Shown here piece after piece: positions 38,601 to 50,600 of a DNA stretch of 64,000 nt. Position 1 is the first letter of the stretch. Each line of letters starts with the position of its first letter. Source of the DNA: Pempheris klunzingeri (lineage: Eukaryota > Chordata > Actinopteri > Acropomatiformes > Pempheridae); contig NC_092016.1 in assembly GCF_042242105.1 (NCBI RefSeq), positions 3,271,501 to 3,335,500 on the forward strand, in the 5' to 3' direction. The notes under the pieces are model-generated. The model saw nothing but the letters and a program-made list of their open reading frames with translations. It was not told where the DNA came from and ran no database searches. Both the position numbers and the translations under genes were made by a program.

Positions 38601-39995
38601 CAAAAAACACATTGTAAGTCCTTCTGTAGAAAACCTTTGATTCGGTGAAAGCGTGTAAATGCACACAGCATATAGCAATGCCTCTCTATGGTGAGAGTGC
38701 TTTTGAATAACTAATTACAAAAACTAAAAACACGCAGTGCCTTGTGTTGACCTGAGTGATGCTGCTACACATCACTACAACTTGATTTATGACTGTAACT
38801 TCAGATCACGTCTCACTCGCCCTCAGTGTCCTGTGAACCACGTCGAATGGTCTCCATTCTGCTCTGATGCGTACCTGAGCTGCTCCTCTGACTGGACCAT
38901 CCAGCTGTGGAAGCAGGACCGCTCCACCCCCGTGTTGAGCTTCACGTCCATCCAGTCTGCCGTGTATGCCGTCAGGTGGTCCCCAAACTGCTCCACAATA
39001 TTTGCTGCCGTTAACGAACAGCAGGTGGAGATCTGGGACTTGAATTCAAGCCTGTGAGTCAGACCGACACAGAATCTACGCTGTGTGTCTCAAGCTCTGT
39101 TTGTTTTGTTTGTACCAGATTTGAAAGATGAACCAGAAATAATCCTGTGTCCACTAAACACAGACCTCTCCTTCCAGCCTGTACCCAACCATTGTGCTCC
39201 ACGCTGCACCTTTTGCGAAGTGGACGTCCCTGCTGTTTGCCAGAGGGACAGACTGTGTTTTGGTAGGGGACAGTGTTGGGCAAGTTACTGTCTACCAGCT
39301 CAAGAACCTCAGAGTGGGAGAAGGACAGCAGGTAACACTGAGGTGGCCTGTGTGATGGTCCTCATGTGCAAAAGAGTAACTACTTTATTCATTCATTTGT
39401 GTATTTTATGCCTTTATATGGAGGTGGTTTGCTGAACAAGCTCTTTTATTGACAGGCAGAATATAGTTAAGGATGATAGTTAAGAATGGTCTTTATGTCT
39501 TAATCTGTGGCACCAGGCCAGATGTAACCGGTCAGGTTCACTTTAATCTGCTGACTGTAGGCAACTGCACAACCAAGTTATAAATACACACAAGAAACAC
39601 ATTTAAACCAGACAAAAAAAGAAACATAGCCCCTTTTTCTCATGTTAGAAGCCCGAAAATCACAAGAAAATGACCAAATCTGAATAAGTCAACTAATCAA
39701 CCAGGCAAAACGCTCTGCGTGTGTCTGAAACGCTCCTGGTGGGATTTAAAGCTGCGTGTTGCTCCACAGCTGGAACGTGACGCAGACGTGCTGCTGTGGG
39801 TTTTCAGGGTAATCCAGTACTTATAGGCCAGCTCTGGTGCTGGGTTTGTGATGGAGGAATAAGAGGAACATAAGACAACAAATCATCACAACAGTGTCAG
39901 GTAAAATATTTAATGCTCATTCTAACTGTTTCTCCTGCTCTCTCTGTCAGGTGGACCGTTTGGAAGACATCATTCACTCTGCTGTTTCCAGATAG
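32602..39995 (+). CDS. dnai4: Axonemal dynein intermediate chain 4 (WD repeat protein 78), complete, 764 aa
   Basis: WD-repeat intermediate chain of an inner-arm axonemal dynein (dynein-f) of motile cilia. Coding exons: 32602-32733, 33383-33546, 33909-34024, 34244-34400, 35231-35409, 35630-35779, 35936-36136, 36225-36379, 36564-36650, 36959-37110, 37233-37393, 38282-38397, 38515-38613, 38827-39053, 39178-39331, 39951-39995; total 2295 nt with stop, phase consistent throughout. The N-terminal half is polar and Ser-rich, with VRVLDDEGKDVTPRPLY across the exon 1/2 joint and WDIYDSF near residue 255. LSESFQHSLLVIERSILA (exon 7) precedes WD repeats from about residue 410, e.g. GVTSLDFSAYNPSQLAVGM, VNHVEWSPFCSDAYLSCSSD and IWDLNSSL. 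A Lys-rich loop lies in exon 12. Length is close to human WDR78 (about 848 aa). I chose dnai4 over dnai3 and dnai1/2 from the N-terminal motif and overall architecture. It is head-to-head with ap3b2. Confidence 0.87.
34401..35230 (+). other. dnai4 intron 4 (830 bp)
   Basis: Begins at GTTAA|GTGAGT and ends in a long pyrimidine tract before TTTAG at 35227-35230. It contains a (GGCA)n microsatellite at 34483-34508. A long open frame on the opposite strand covers this intron and exon 4 but has no domain and no coding character. Confidence 0.8.
34483..34508. repeat. (GGCA)n microsatellite, dnai4 intron 4
   Basis: Six GGCA-type units with one variant. Confidence 0.9.
36770..36905 (+). repeat. Dispersed repeat in dnai4 intron 9
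   Basis: GTGGTTTGGTCTCCAGCTCC, ATATCAAAGTGCCCTTGAGC and CAAAACACAGGACACCAAAT match a fish repeat with a TCGAAGTGTCCTTGGGCAAG-type core. Confidence 0.55.
37123..37145. repeat. (TG)n microsatellite just after the dnai4 exon 10 donor
   Basis: TG dinucleotides starting 13 bp after exon 10 ends at 37110, inside the short intron 10. Length variation here lies close to the donor. Confidence 0.95.
37394..38281 (+). other. dnai4 intron 11 (888 bp)
   Basis: Opens ATAG|GTACTG and closes GCTCGTAG|AC. AT-rich filler with a short CTTCTTCTTC run near 38003-38020; nothing coding or structured was recognised. Confidence 0.7.
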
Positions 39996-42900
39996 CTTCA
40001 GACAAACTGCAATGCTGAAGTTTAAATGTGAAATCTAGTGTTTGCCATTTTAAAAATACCAAACAGTATACTTATATGACTTCTCGGGCCACTTTAGGTT
40101 TGTTCTGGGACCTCATCACTCCCTGTTTGGTGGAGGTGGAGGCAGTTTGTGGGTCTGAAAAGTGAAGTCAGTGCAGTGCAGTGACATAAACCTGCATTCT
40201 TGCTAATGTCCAGCAGGGGGCAACTCTGCTGGGTGCAAAAAGAAATCTGACTATATGGAAGTCTATGAAAAAATGAGCCTGATTTATTACCTCAGTAAAC
40301 ATTGTCCTAATCAGTTTATGGTCTTAGTTTCTAGTTTCACGTCCACTTCAATACAGCAGATGTTGATTTGGCGGCACAGAAGCCAACAGTGCAGCCTATG
40401 GACCTCACAGACCCACTGCCGCTAATGTTAGCTAGCAGATTAGCTACACCAGCCTGTAAATGAGCACTTTACATTTATGGCTTTGTAAGATGATTGACGG
40501 AATGAGAGCATGTAGAGTGACCGTGTTAGACACTCCTCCTGGCTCTGATTGGTTGTTTTCACTGCTTCATTTCATTGAGAGGTGGGTTCTTGCAAGTGGA
40601 GCACTAGGAGGAGGCAGAGGAAGCTTTTTTATAAGTTACTTATTGAACCTTTAACAGGTAGATGAAACAAAGCACCATTTAGCTTTGATAATATCACCAG
40701 CTATATCACAGCAAATAGAAAACCTAGTGGAGCATTAAAAGCTGTCATAGTGCACTAAAAACGTTAGGTTTATACTGCCTTTGTCTCCCTTTTAAGAAAT
40801 AGAGATATGATCATAACTAGAAGATGTGTAAAGGCTGACTGGAAGACAGTATTATCAAAACTTTATTCAACAAAGACTCAAATGCAGATTTAAAAACCCA
40901 CTTCTAAGCTCAACTTATTCCAGACTTAGACTTATGTGAAAGCAGAGTTTAAGCTTAAAGAAGGCACAAATATGGAGAGTCTCTAGCAGTAAAACACAAC
41001 AGTCGGGTCAAGAATGCGTCAGCTAACACAGTTATTCTGGATGACAGTGCTTTCTTTCATTCACCCAGTGGCTCTGACAAATTGCATCACGCTCCTCGGA
41101 CCAGCTGGTATGTCTGTGAATGACTTGACATTCCTCTGAGAAGAGCTTGAGAGAGGAGGAATTTACACGTCAAAATACAAAATCCCTCCTTGTCCTTCTC
41201 GTGTAAAACAACTTCAAACAGCATCCGGTTCTCAAGATTAAATCTCCACTTCAATTTGTGTCCCAGTCAGTGCGGAAGAATTTAGGAAAAAGTGGAAATA
41301 AGCCACATAAGAAAATTACTTAATGTGTGGAAATGCGAACATGTAACAATAAATGATAAGATCTAAAAATATAAAACTTCTCTAAATGTGAGGAATGGGA
41401 GCTTTAAAATAAAGTTCATGGCTCCCAACTTGTTGCCCCCACAGACGAGCTAACAAGAATGCCGTTCTTCTACATTCATTATGTATTTTTCCACACTTTA
41501 CTCTTTTTTTGTCTGTATAAATTAATCTTCAGTGACACAAGGGCACATAAAAAGGGTCGGACGCTCTGTCCAAAGTCTGATGCTGCTGTGCGGCTCATAA
41601 ACTCTTAGCTTTGAGGTATTTAAGTGTAAGCTAAACTTTAAAAGTTTAAAGTTAGTAACAAGTCGGCTGACATGCACAACTGTCTTCCAGTTTGTAAAAG
41701 CTCGGTTCTGCAGATGACAGGATGCCTTGAGTTAAAACAAGGTTTACTGGTGAGACTTAGAATCCAAACGACACTGGCAGTTTAGCTCAGCTTAGCTTAG
41801 CTTAGCTAGCTGTCTTTTATGGTGTAAATAAACCCTTTAAAACTCACTGGATCCAATAAAATATAGTAAAAAGTCCAATCCAACATGAGAACACATGAAA
41901 AAGGATTAACATGTTTTATCTTGTTTGTTAAATAGAAAAACCAAAATGTGAAAATGACACGTTTTTGTGTCGTTGTTTGACCAGATGTGCTTGGGCTTGT
42001 ATTTACAGACGGACATTATGACCGTCTGTATGTCAGAAAGTTTGGGAAGCTGTTTAAATTCTGCATTTGATTCTGCGCTAATGTCTCACTGCAGTCTGGG
42101 AATAATAGTTCAGGCTCAGTGCAGACGTCCTCCATCATTATCTTGGTGAGAGAGATTAATGTGAGATCGCTCACATCACATCTGATACCCACACTGCACC
42201 AGGCTAGCAGTTTCTACCTGTTTCCAGTCTTTATGCTAAGCTAAGCTAACTGTCTCCAGATGAGAGCAGAATCGATCCTCTAACTCTCAGCAACAAATGA
42301 GTGACAGAAACTTTCCCGCCTGGTTTTTAAGCCAAGAAATTCACAGAGTAGCTAACTGATGTCATGATGAAACCCTCGTGCGACAGATCAGGAGAAGTTA
42401 ACTGTCTTTTATGAGGCTTGAAGTTCTGCCGTGAACTATAAACCCTTTTAAACTCTCGTTGGAGTCCAATCCAACACAGAAACAAATAAAGAATAATGAA
42501 CTTTTAAAGAAGCTGATAACACTAAAGCTTGAACCATCTGTCACAGCCACAAAATAGAGACCGACTTCCTTTTTGTTAATGTGTACGGCCTGTATCTGCT
42601 GACGGCGGGAGTTTCAGGGCCTCGCATAGTAAAACACGATGGTGACGCAGACGTGCTGTTATATTTTTACCAAGCTGTGATCCATGACTCTGTAAGGTCA
42701 CACATCCTCCCAAAGAGCTGCTTAAGTAAGCTCCCCTGTCCTCGTAGATAGTGAGCAACAACCGGGATGGGAAGATATAAATCTCATGACGACAGGTCAC
42801 AGACTGAGCATGTGATTCTGGCTGAGAGCAACATGTGGAAAATGAGCCGTAAGTGGTGAAAGGAAAAAAAAGAAGTGGCAGAGGATTGTTAACTTTGAAT

Positions 42901-44611
42901 ATTTTAACTCCTAAAGATCCCAGGGTGCAACGTGACACTACTGATTCCTCACTGAACAAAGTCTGGTTGGGGTTTTGAGCCTGTGGGCACAGTTCTGTGT
43001 TCTGTGGTTGGGTTTACATCCCTTTTCATCCCCAGTGAGCTGGATATGTTTTACTTTGTGTTTCACACAGTGGGAAGTGAACCTGGATTTGAAAGTGACG
43101 TGATGTCATTTTTAAACCAAGTGGCCTCGACTTTATTCTCCTTTTTACTCAAAATGTACAGTTTCCACGGCCTCGATAGACTGTTTTAGATAAATATTGG
43201 AGTAACAAGGGTTTGATAATCGAGGCTTTATGTGGATAGTGTCTTTCATGAAGGTTTATTCTGAACTTTGGGAAAAGTAGTTTGACAAAGAAACCATAAC
43301 TCAAGCTCCACTTACAAACTACTAGATTAAGTTTCCTCAGTTGTTGTCGTGTAGAAGAAGAAGAATTAAACTGTTATATGCTGCAAGTGGAAATAACTAG
43401 TGAGTGGACCTTTAATTAATATTAAATAAAGAATACAGCTGATATCTTGTTCTTACTTTGCTGTTAGAAGAAGAATATTTAGGCCACGTCCAGATGTTTG
43501 TTTGTTTTTTTTCAGGTTATGAAATCAAAGATAGTAAATTAAGATGATTTATTCAAGCATTGGTTCTTTATAATGTCCTTATTGTGAGACTGACAGCTGC
43601 ACTGGTTCATTTATGGACTGTTTATACTGATGATACTACAGAAGAGGCTTTACTACTAAAACATATATACATAATTTAAAAAACATCAAATTTGCACCAT
43701 TAAATGTAATTGGATATTTATTTACTATACCAGTAGCTCAACCATATTTTTTAGGGGGAGTTAATGTTTTACAATTTAGAAACACACACACATGACATTT
43801 TATAGGCTGATTTCTCCATATAAATATATTTAAAACTGCTGTAATGAACATTTTATATTAATAATGTATCAAATGACTGTAATGATAAAGGTGTCGCTCT
43901 TAAGAGACAAACCCACAGGTAATAACCTCCGACCCTGCAGCTCATCTCAGCATTTTAGTGTCTTTCAGCTTATTGTTTCGCCTGTTTAAAGTGGAAGAGC
44001 TCTGATATACTGGCTGTACTGCTCCTGCTCAGCATCAAACAGCAGACAGACACAGTTACAGAGCTGAGGGGTCAGATATTTACCCCAGGAGTCAGTGCGG
44101 TGGAGACCAAACACAGAGCTAAAAGGAGAAAAAGGCGGTAAAGCTCCTCTATGGTTCTCTTCTGATTCTCGTGCTTAGTTTAGTTTAGTATTTGTACTAT
44201 AAAGCACCAAAAGTGAACATTTAAAATGAAAATATGGACATAATTAAAAGTTGTTGTTGTTTTCTTTTTAATGTCTGGTCAAAGTTTCAAGGGTTTAAAG
44301 TTTAAAACAGTTTCCACACTGATGTTCACTGCACATAAAGTTTGGAACATGAACTTGAACTGTCTACACTCCTAAATGTTGGACTGCACCTTTAACGTCC
44401 CTGGAAGCGCCTGGTGGTTGGTTTTGTCCAATTATTGCGGAGGTGGAGCAGCAGGAGGAAGCAGACCGAAAACAGACGCGCTTTTTGTTTTTTCCAGCTC
44501 CAGGACGCGCAGAAGAGCGAGCGGAGGTCCGGGTCAGTGTGCGCAGAGCTGCGGGTCTGCGACGGAGGGTGAAGCTCAGAGCCTCAGTGCTGGAGGAGGG
44601 GAGAAGGAAAC
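39996..44611. other. Intergenic region between dnai4 and snx22, with snx22 promoter at its right end
   Basis: The dnai4 3' UTR occupies the left part. The first AATAAA seen is at 41408-41413, 1.4 kb past the stop, so the true cleavage site is uncertain. Fragments of the TTAGCTTAGC-type dispersed repeat lie around 41770-41830 and 42200-42290. From about 44400 the sequence turns GC-rich, with GGACGCGCAG and GGTCTGCGACGG, fitting the snx22 promoter and 5' UTR. No coding sequence could be supported. Confidence 0.6.
44400..44611 (+). promoter_or_regulatory. Probable snx22 promoter and 5' UTR
   Basis: A GC-rich, CpG-containing stretch directly before the start codon at 44612, in contrast to the AT-rich DNA to the left. 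It holds an inverted CCAAT box (ATTGG, reading CCAAT on the plus strand at about 44428) and no TATA box. The transcription start was not located. Confidence 0.45.
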
Positions 44612-47600
44612 ATGATCCAAGTATCGATACCCTCCATGGAGAGGGAAGTGGATGAGTCCGGGAAGTCCAGAAAGGTGAGGACCCTGATTGATCTCTTGTC
44701 CAACTCGTTTCTCCTCCCTCAGCACCTTTAAAGCTCTTACTCTGCCCCCCCTGCAGCCCACACTCCCTGTTTTACTTCATGCTTTGCTGTAGGTCGTCTT
44801 CACACTTCACACTTCACTTACACAGTTGTGAAGGTGAACTGTGACGTCAGGTGAGCCAGGTAACCTGCAGGAGGAGTGAAAGGGAGATCATTTCACACCG
44901 GAGGTGGAAGAAATCCCTTAAAACTGTGATTATTACAATGGAGTCTGGCACAGCAGCAGTAACACAGTGTGTAAATACTGCTGCGTTCACTGTCCTGTTA
45001 GATTTAATGTACAGAAGCACTGGCAATAAACATCAGTGAGTATAAAAGTACTGATTCTGCAGGATGCCCTCTGTTGTGAACTGAATATTGATGCGTTATC
45101 ATTTAAACAGTAATTCAGTGCTGCGCTTTGAGCCAAGTGTTTTTACTGTTTCACTTTTTAGCTGCTAAATCTTTAACAATTCATCACATTTCATCATGTC
45201 GTTCTATGTTTTGTGTGTGAGGTTAGAAACTAACTAAAGTTCAGTGTCGTCCAGGAGTTCAAGTGCTTCAAAAAAATGTCTACCACTGAAAAGTAAGTAA
45301 AAAAATATGTTTGTCATGCTCACACACCTCCAGGCGTGCCTTTGCATGCACTCAGGGGCTTAACTTACTCACTGTGAGTAAAAGTAAGAACACAGCTCTC
45401 TCTCAATAGTAAATAATCAAAATGACACAAGTATTATCGGTAAATATTCTTTTTTAATGCTCTTAATCTCCTTTTCTTTCTCTATTTATCTACTTTTAGT
45501 CTTTAAAACACCACATACTTATTTTCATCCGGTCATATGACCATAAAACGACTTAATTGGATTGGATTAGAAAATGCACTTAAAGGCTAAAAAGTGAGCG
45601 TGTTTGTTATACAGATGATGATATTATTCTGTTGGATTATTATTATAATTGGTGCATTAATGTGTAAGCTGTTGTATAAATTTAAGTATATCATATGTTG
45701 GTCTGATACTTTATAAACCGATCATGTGTGAACTCTTAATCTAAAAAAAACTTAACCTGTTAGGAAATGTAGAGGAGTAAAAGGTCAAATATTCCTTCTG
45801 TAATTGTATAATATTGCTTAAAACAGAATCTATTATATACATAATATATTATAATATTGTTCTTCGCTGCAGTTTTTGAGTAAATGTAATAACATTCCTC
45901 CATGATAGTGACACGTTCACCTAAAACTTATATAAACTCACAAAATGGACGTAAAAAAGTCATTCATTCATGTATATTTTGTATTTAAGAGGCAAAATAT
46001 ACATAATTTCATTAAGTTTATTTACCTCTGAGCTTTGACTGAGGAGGTCTTCTCTAGTTGAACATATGATGTTATTAAAGCAAAGAAAAAGGGTGAAATG
46101 AGCACATGTGGTGTCTCGGTTTAATAACTGTACCACAGTTTTGTGTTTTAATACATTACTTTGAAACAGGACTAACACAAACTAACTGAACAAGAAAACT
46201 ACTGCAGTTTTCTGTGCTCGTCTGTTTGTGTGATGGTAAACTCAGCTGAATGTAGGAAACTGAAGTGAAACCAGTCAGACTTCCACTGAACAGTCGACTA
46301 GTAATTTGTAATAACTCATATTTACAGCTACATGTTAAAGTGCTAAAGAGTTGACACTCGCCTGGGGAATTTACTCCAGCTGACCCACGATGAGGACATT
46401 AAACTAAAATGGGGGACTCACAGCATGGACGCTAAGCAATGTGCAGCTGTGGACGGGGGCAGCCACCTAAAACAAGGCCCACCTTTTAAACACATCAGTA
46501 TCAGTTTAAGTGTGTGCAACATTTAGAGTATTTTCACCACTTAACGTTGCCAGCTCGTCCAAAGCTGTTAAATCACTCTCCTCAAACCCACCGGACTCCA
46601 TTGACAAAAACCGTACTTTTGCCGTGAAGAAAACGGGAGTTGGAAGTCTAGTTTCTATGACTTTGGTGTTTTAATACATTAGTTTGAAACAGGAGTAACC
46701 TGTTTAAAACACCAAAGTCACATACAAACACAAGCAAACTCACTGAACGAAGCAGCGGTAGACCAGAAACTCCTGCGTTCTTGCGAGTTAAAATCACTGT
46801 TTTTGTCAATGGAGTCTGGCGGCTGTGAAGAGAGTGATATAACTGCGCCGGTTCCAATTGGAAAGTGGTGAAATAGCTTTTCCTGCTGCCCCCGTCTGTG
46901 CTGGGACTCCTGCCTGCTCCTTCAAACCTCCTTTAAGTAACACATTAACTATGATAAGCCCCTCATACAGGAAACAAACTGTAAAATATGCAAACTACCA
47001 GTTTGGGTAAACATTTGAAGTAGTCCTACTTAGAGTATTGACACTCTATGCTCCCTTATACCTCTACTCCATGTAAACTATTGTACTTTTACGCTACAGC
47101 TGTCTGTCAGCTGAAGAATGAAGTGTTCCTTTATGGGAGGAAAACGTCCTCCTACGTCTTGAGTTAAATAAACTATTTAATAAACATATGATGACATAGG
47201 ATAAATTACCCTATAAGATATAAAGTAGTAAAAATCAGCCTAACCTTGAACATTTACAGCAGTAAAAGTCAACATAGACATTAATGCAGCAGTGATATGA
47301 ATCCAGAAACATCAGATATAACAGAAAAACACTGACAGAGAACGTTTTACTGCAACATGAGTGCTTTTACTCTTCATACTTCATGTAGATGTAGCTGATG
47401 ATACTTACACACTTCAGTAAGGTCTCGAGTGCAGGACTTTAACTTGCAGCGGAGTATTTCCACAGTGTGGTACTAGCACTTTAATTCTGGGTACTTCTTC
47501 TTCAGGTCTTAGAGCTGTTGGTTGTTATAAAAGTGTTTAATAAAGCAGTAGTTTATCTACAGGATCTAAAGTTAACCAGGACATTATAAGTCATATCTCA

Positions 47601-50600
47601 ATATTAATGTTTTGATAACCAGGAATACACATCCTGACATAAATACAGTGCACTGAGGTGATTTAAATGTGTTTGAAAGGTGGTGAAGGGAGATAAAAGT
47701 CATTCATGTGCACAGCTGGAATAAGCTGAAGCCGCTCATTTATTTGCTCCCATTTCCTGTGAATAAAATCTTCGGCCTGTAGCCCCTCCTGGTGGAGAAG
47801 AGTTTAAGAATAACCCACAAACACACAGAGCTTATATGGATCCCAAAATTGCAAAATATTCCATCATATACTCTTTTTTCTTTTTTTTTTTTTAACGTCA
47901 AGTCGATTGAAGTCCTTAATCTTAAATTCCTCATTTAAACTGACTTTATTATGCTGTTTACAAAAAGAAATCTACAGAAGCAGAAGTGTGGCAAACATTT
48001 ATGTGGTGTTTGTCTTCTTAATCTCTTTGTAATCGTGATCCAGGTAAGACTTAAAAAGAACAGGACACACTTCCCGGTCGACTTTAAACGTCCAACCTGA
48101 CGAACACTGAATCCACTAAATGACTACATGTGATTAAATCCTCTTGTGTCTCCTTCTGTCTTTTGTTTGCAGCTTTTCAGAGTCGAAGTCTTGTTTAACG
48201 GGAGAAAACACTATGTGCTCAGAAGAAACCGCGAATTCCAGACTGTCCACAGAAAAGTAGGTTTAACGTGTAATTTGGTGAATAACTGCTTACTGTTCGT
48301 GACAACACGTCGTCGTAGCATCAAGTGACACACTCTGATGGTCTCCTGCATTTCTAAATATACACGCTGGGGGTGGAAACAACATGAGGAGTAAAAATAA
48401 TAGAAAGATTTCTTCAGATTTAATATTACAATAGCAGTGAGATCACCACCACACTGTGGGTTTGACTGTTTTATATTTACTGTTATAACATCTTGAATCT
48501 TGCAAGTACACAACAGAGTAGTAGCACACTTTCTGAGCACCACAGACAGTCTGAAGGTTTGTGTGTCGTGTCTTGTGGTATCTGCAGCTCAGGAAGATCA
48601 TCCAGACTCCAGACTTTCCGAGCAAAAGGAACCAGCACCTGAGGACCAAACCTCTGGAGCAGAGGAGGCAGGAGCTGGAGGACTACATCCAGGTAACTCA
48701 TCCAGGTGTCCACCCAAAGGAGTGAAGTAACAAACAAGTGTATAAACCACAGAGTAGAACATGTAGAATCTATAAATAAATGAAGTTTCTCTGAGAGCGT
48801 GCAGGAGGCTGTTTAAGCTTTGGCCTTAGAATAACCTGGATAATAACCTACATGAAGACCTAAAGCTCCTACCAGTGTCAGAGGTAGAGTTCGGCCCATA
48901 ACGGTCCAGTCGATCACCTCCGCCAGCAGCCGAGAACAGGCGGTGAACAATGGCTGTAATCTAATCCCACTAGTGAATTGCACCAGATCAAATTACATTC
49001 AGGAAAAGTGCTTGTTTTCCCACTGACGGGCTCAGATTGTTATTCAGAGACACACCTGTTAGATCTTTTTTGTTCAACACCAGCCTCCGTTGACAAACAC
49101 TGATTTTAGCTGCTGGTCTGCTGCTGCTTTCAGTTACTTTGTGTGAGTTTGGTGTTTGCTTGGATCCAACACAATGTCTGTGTAACACACAATGACACAA
49201 GCAGATTAATCCATCAAGGCAGCAGTAGACCAGCCCACTCCGGTGTTCTGCAAGGTAAAATTACTGTTTTTTTCAATGGAGTCTGGTGGATGTGAAGAGA
49301 GCGATTTAACAGGAGTTTCTGGTTTCTTTATCCTTGCAGGGATCTTTTTCCGTAATGTTGTCAGACACTTAAAATAACAATCTGATTCTGTTACAAGCAC
49401 TTTTAGTGGACATACTTTGATTTGATGCAATTACCCAGAGGGTTACATTACAGCCGTTACTGGCTGAGACGATCTACTGGGTCAGTTCCAATGGTTTTTG
49501 TACCTACTAGTCATTTCAAACACAAAATATCTAAAAACAGAGCCCAGGTTTAAGATACAGGAGTTATCCTTTAAAACGCGTTAGTACCAGGAAGATTCTG
49601 TCAGGTTAGAGACGAACCCAACTCAAAATTGAAGCTATATTTTTGTTATTTCAAGTTATATTCTTGCTTTTTCACAAATGAAAAAGAACTAATCTGACAA
49701 TCACAGTAGCAGCCGACCAGCACAAAGGTTCCTACTAGCTGATAATCCCCAGGTTTAGTAGCTTTCCACACAGTGCTACTACCAGCATGTGACACTAAAG
49801 CATCTCAGAATAACAAAGTAGTTAAATGAACTTCCCCTTCTCAGATAATTGTAGCTGCTAAACTAAAAATGTCCTTCCCAGCTGAACAGTTATTATCCAG
49901 ACAGAATCGATGGTGACGCTCTGCAAGAGAAGACGTTATGGAGGAAGTTTGGAGGTTTTTATGTGTCGCCACAAGAAGGTCATAATGTTCCCACAATGCA
50001 CCGGCTCTCCCCGAAATCACTGGGGACTTTAATTTCATCCATGTCTCTCGGACGAAGGCGGCCCCCGAGATTGTTTTAATCAAAAATCTGATTTAACGTG
50101 TCGTGATTGTTCCCCGTCGGCCAGGAGATCATCTATCAGTACGAAGACGTGCCGCAGGTGCTGCTGGACTTCCTGCATGTGAAACACTTCCACACGGGGA
50201 ACAAGATCAGCAGCATGGAGTGAGTCTCCTCTGGCTGCACCCAGAGATGCTGGACACGCTGCCACATTTAGCTCCTCTATTTTAGGATCGGGGGCAATGC
50301 AGCAACAGAATAAAACTTTGAACACATTTCTCGGCGTGTTGTGGAGCAGCAGCAGCAATAATAAGGGATACATGTACAGATGTATAGCAGCACACCTGTT
50401 AGTTCAGTCCAGGCTGCATCTGCTCGTTTTTGTCCAAAACCAAATGATAAACAAGCTGATTTATCCTGCTTGTAAAAAGTTAATAACTAATAACAGTAAC
50501 TTTCTAAACAAAAGGACGTCTGTATCATAGAATTGCATCTGTAATTCATTTTGACGTCTGTAATAGTTCTTTGTGCTCATTTCAGATCGCTGGAAGAGCT

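Larger units (their letters stand above)
44675..48172 (+). other. snx22 intron 1 (3.5 kb)
   Basis: From AGAAAG|GTGAGG to TTGTTTGCAG|CTTTTC. Contains a foldback repeat copy near 46570-46860 and a smaller related piece near 46130-46195, a dispersed repeat at about 47010-47510 and AT-rich DNA. No coding sequence recognised. Confidence 0.75.

Noticed and set aside
42576..42959. 127-codon minus-strand open frame between dnai4 and snx22
   Set aside because: No domain, no splice context and no promoter-like sequence around it.
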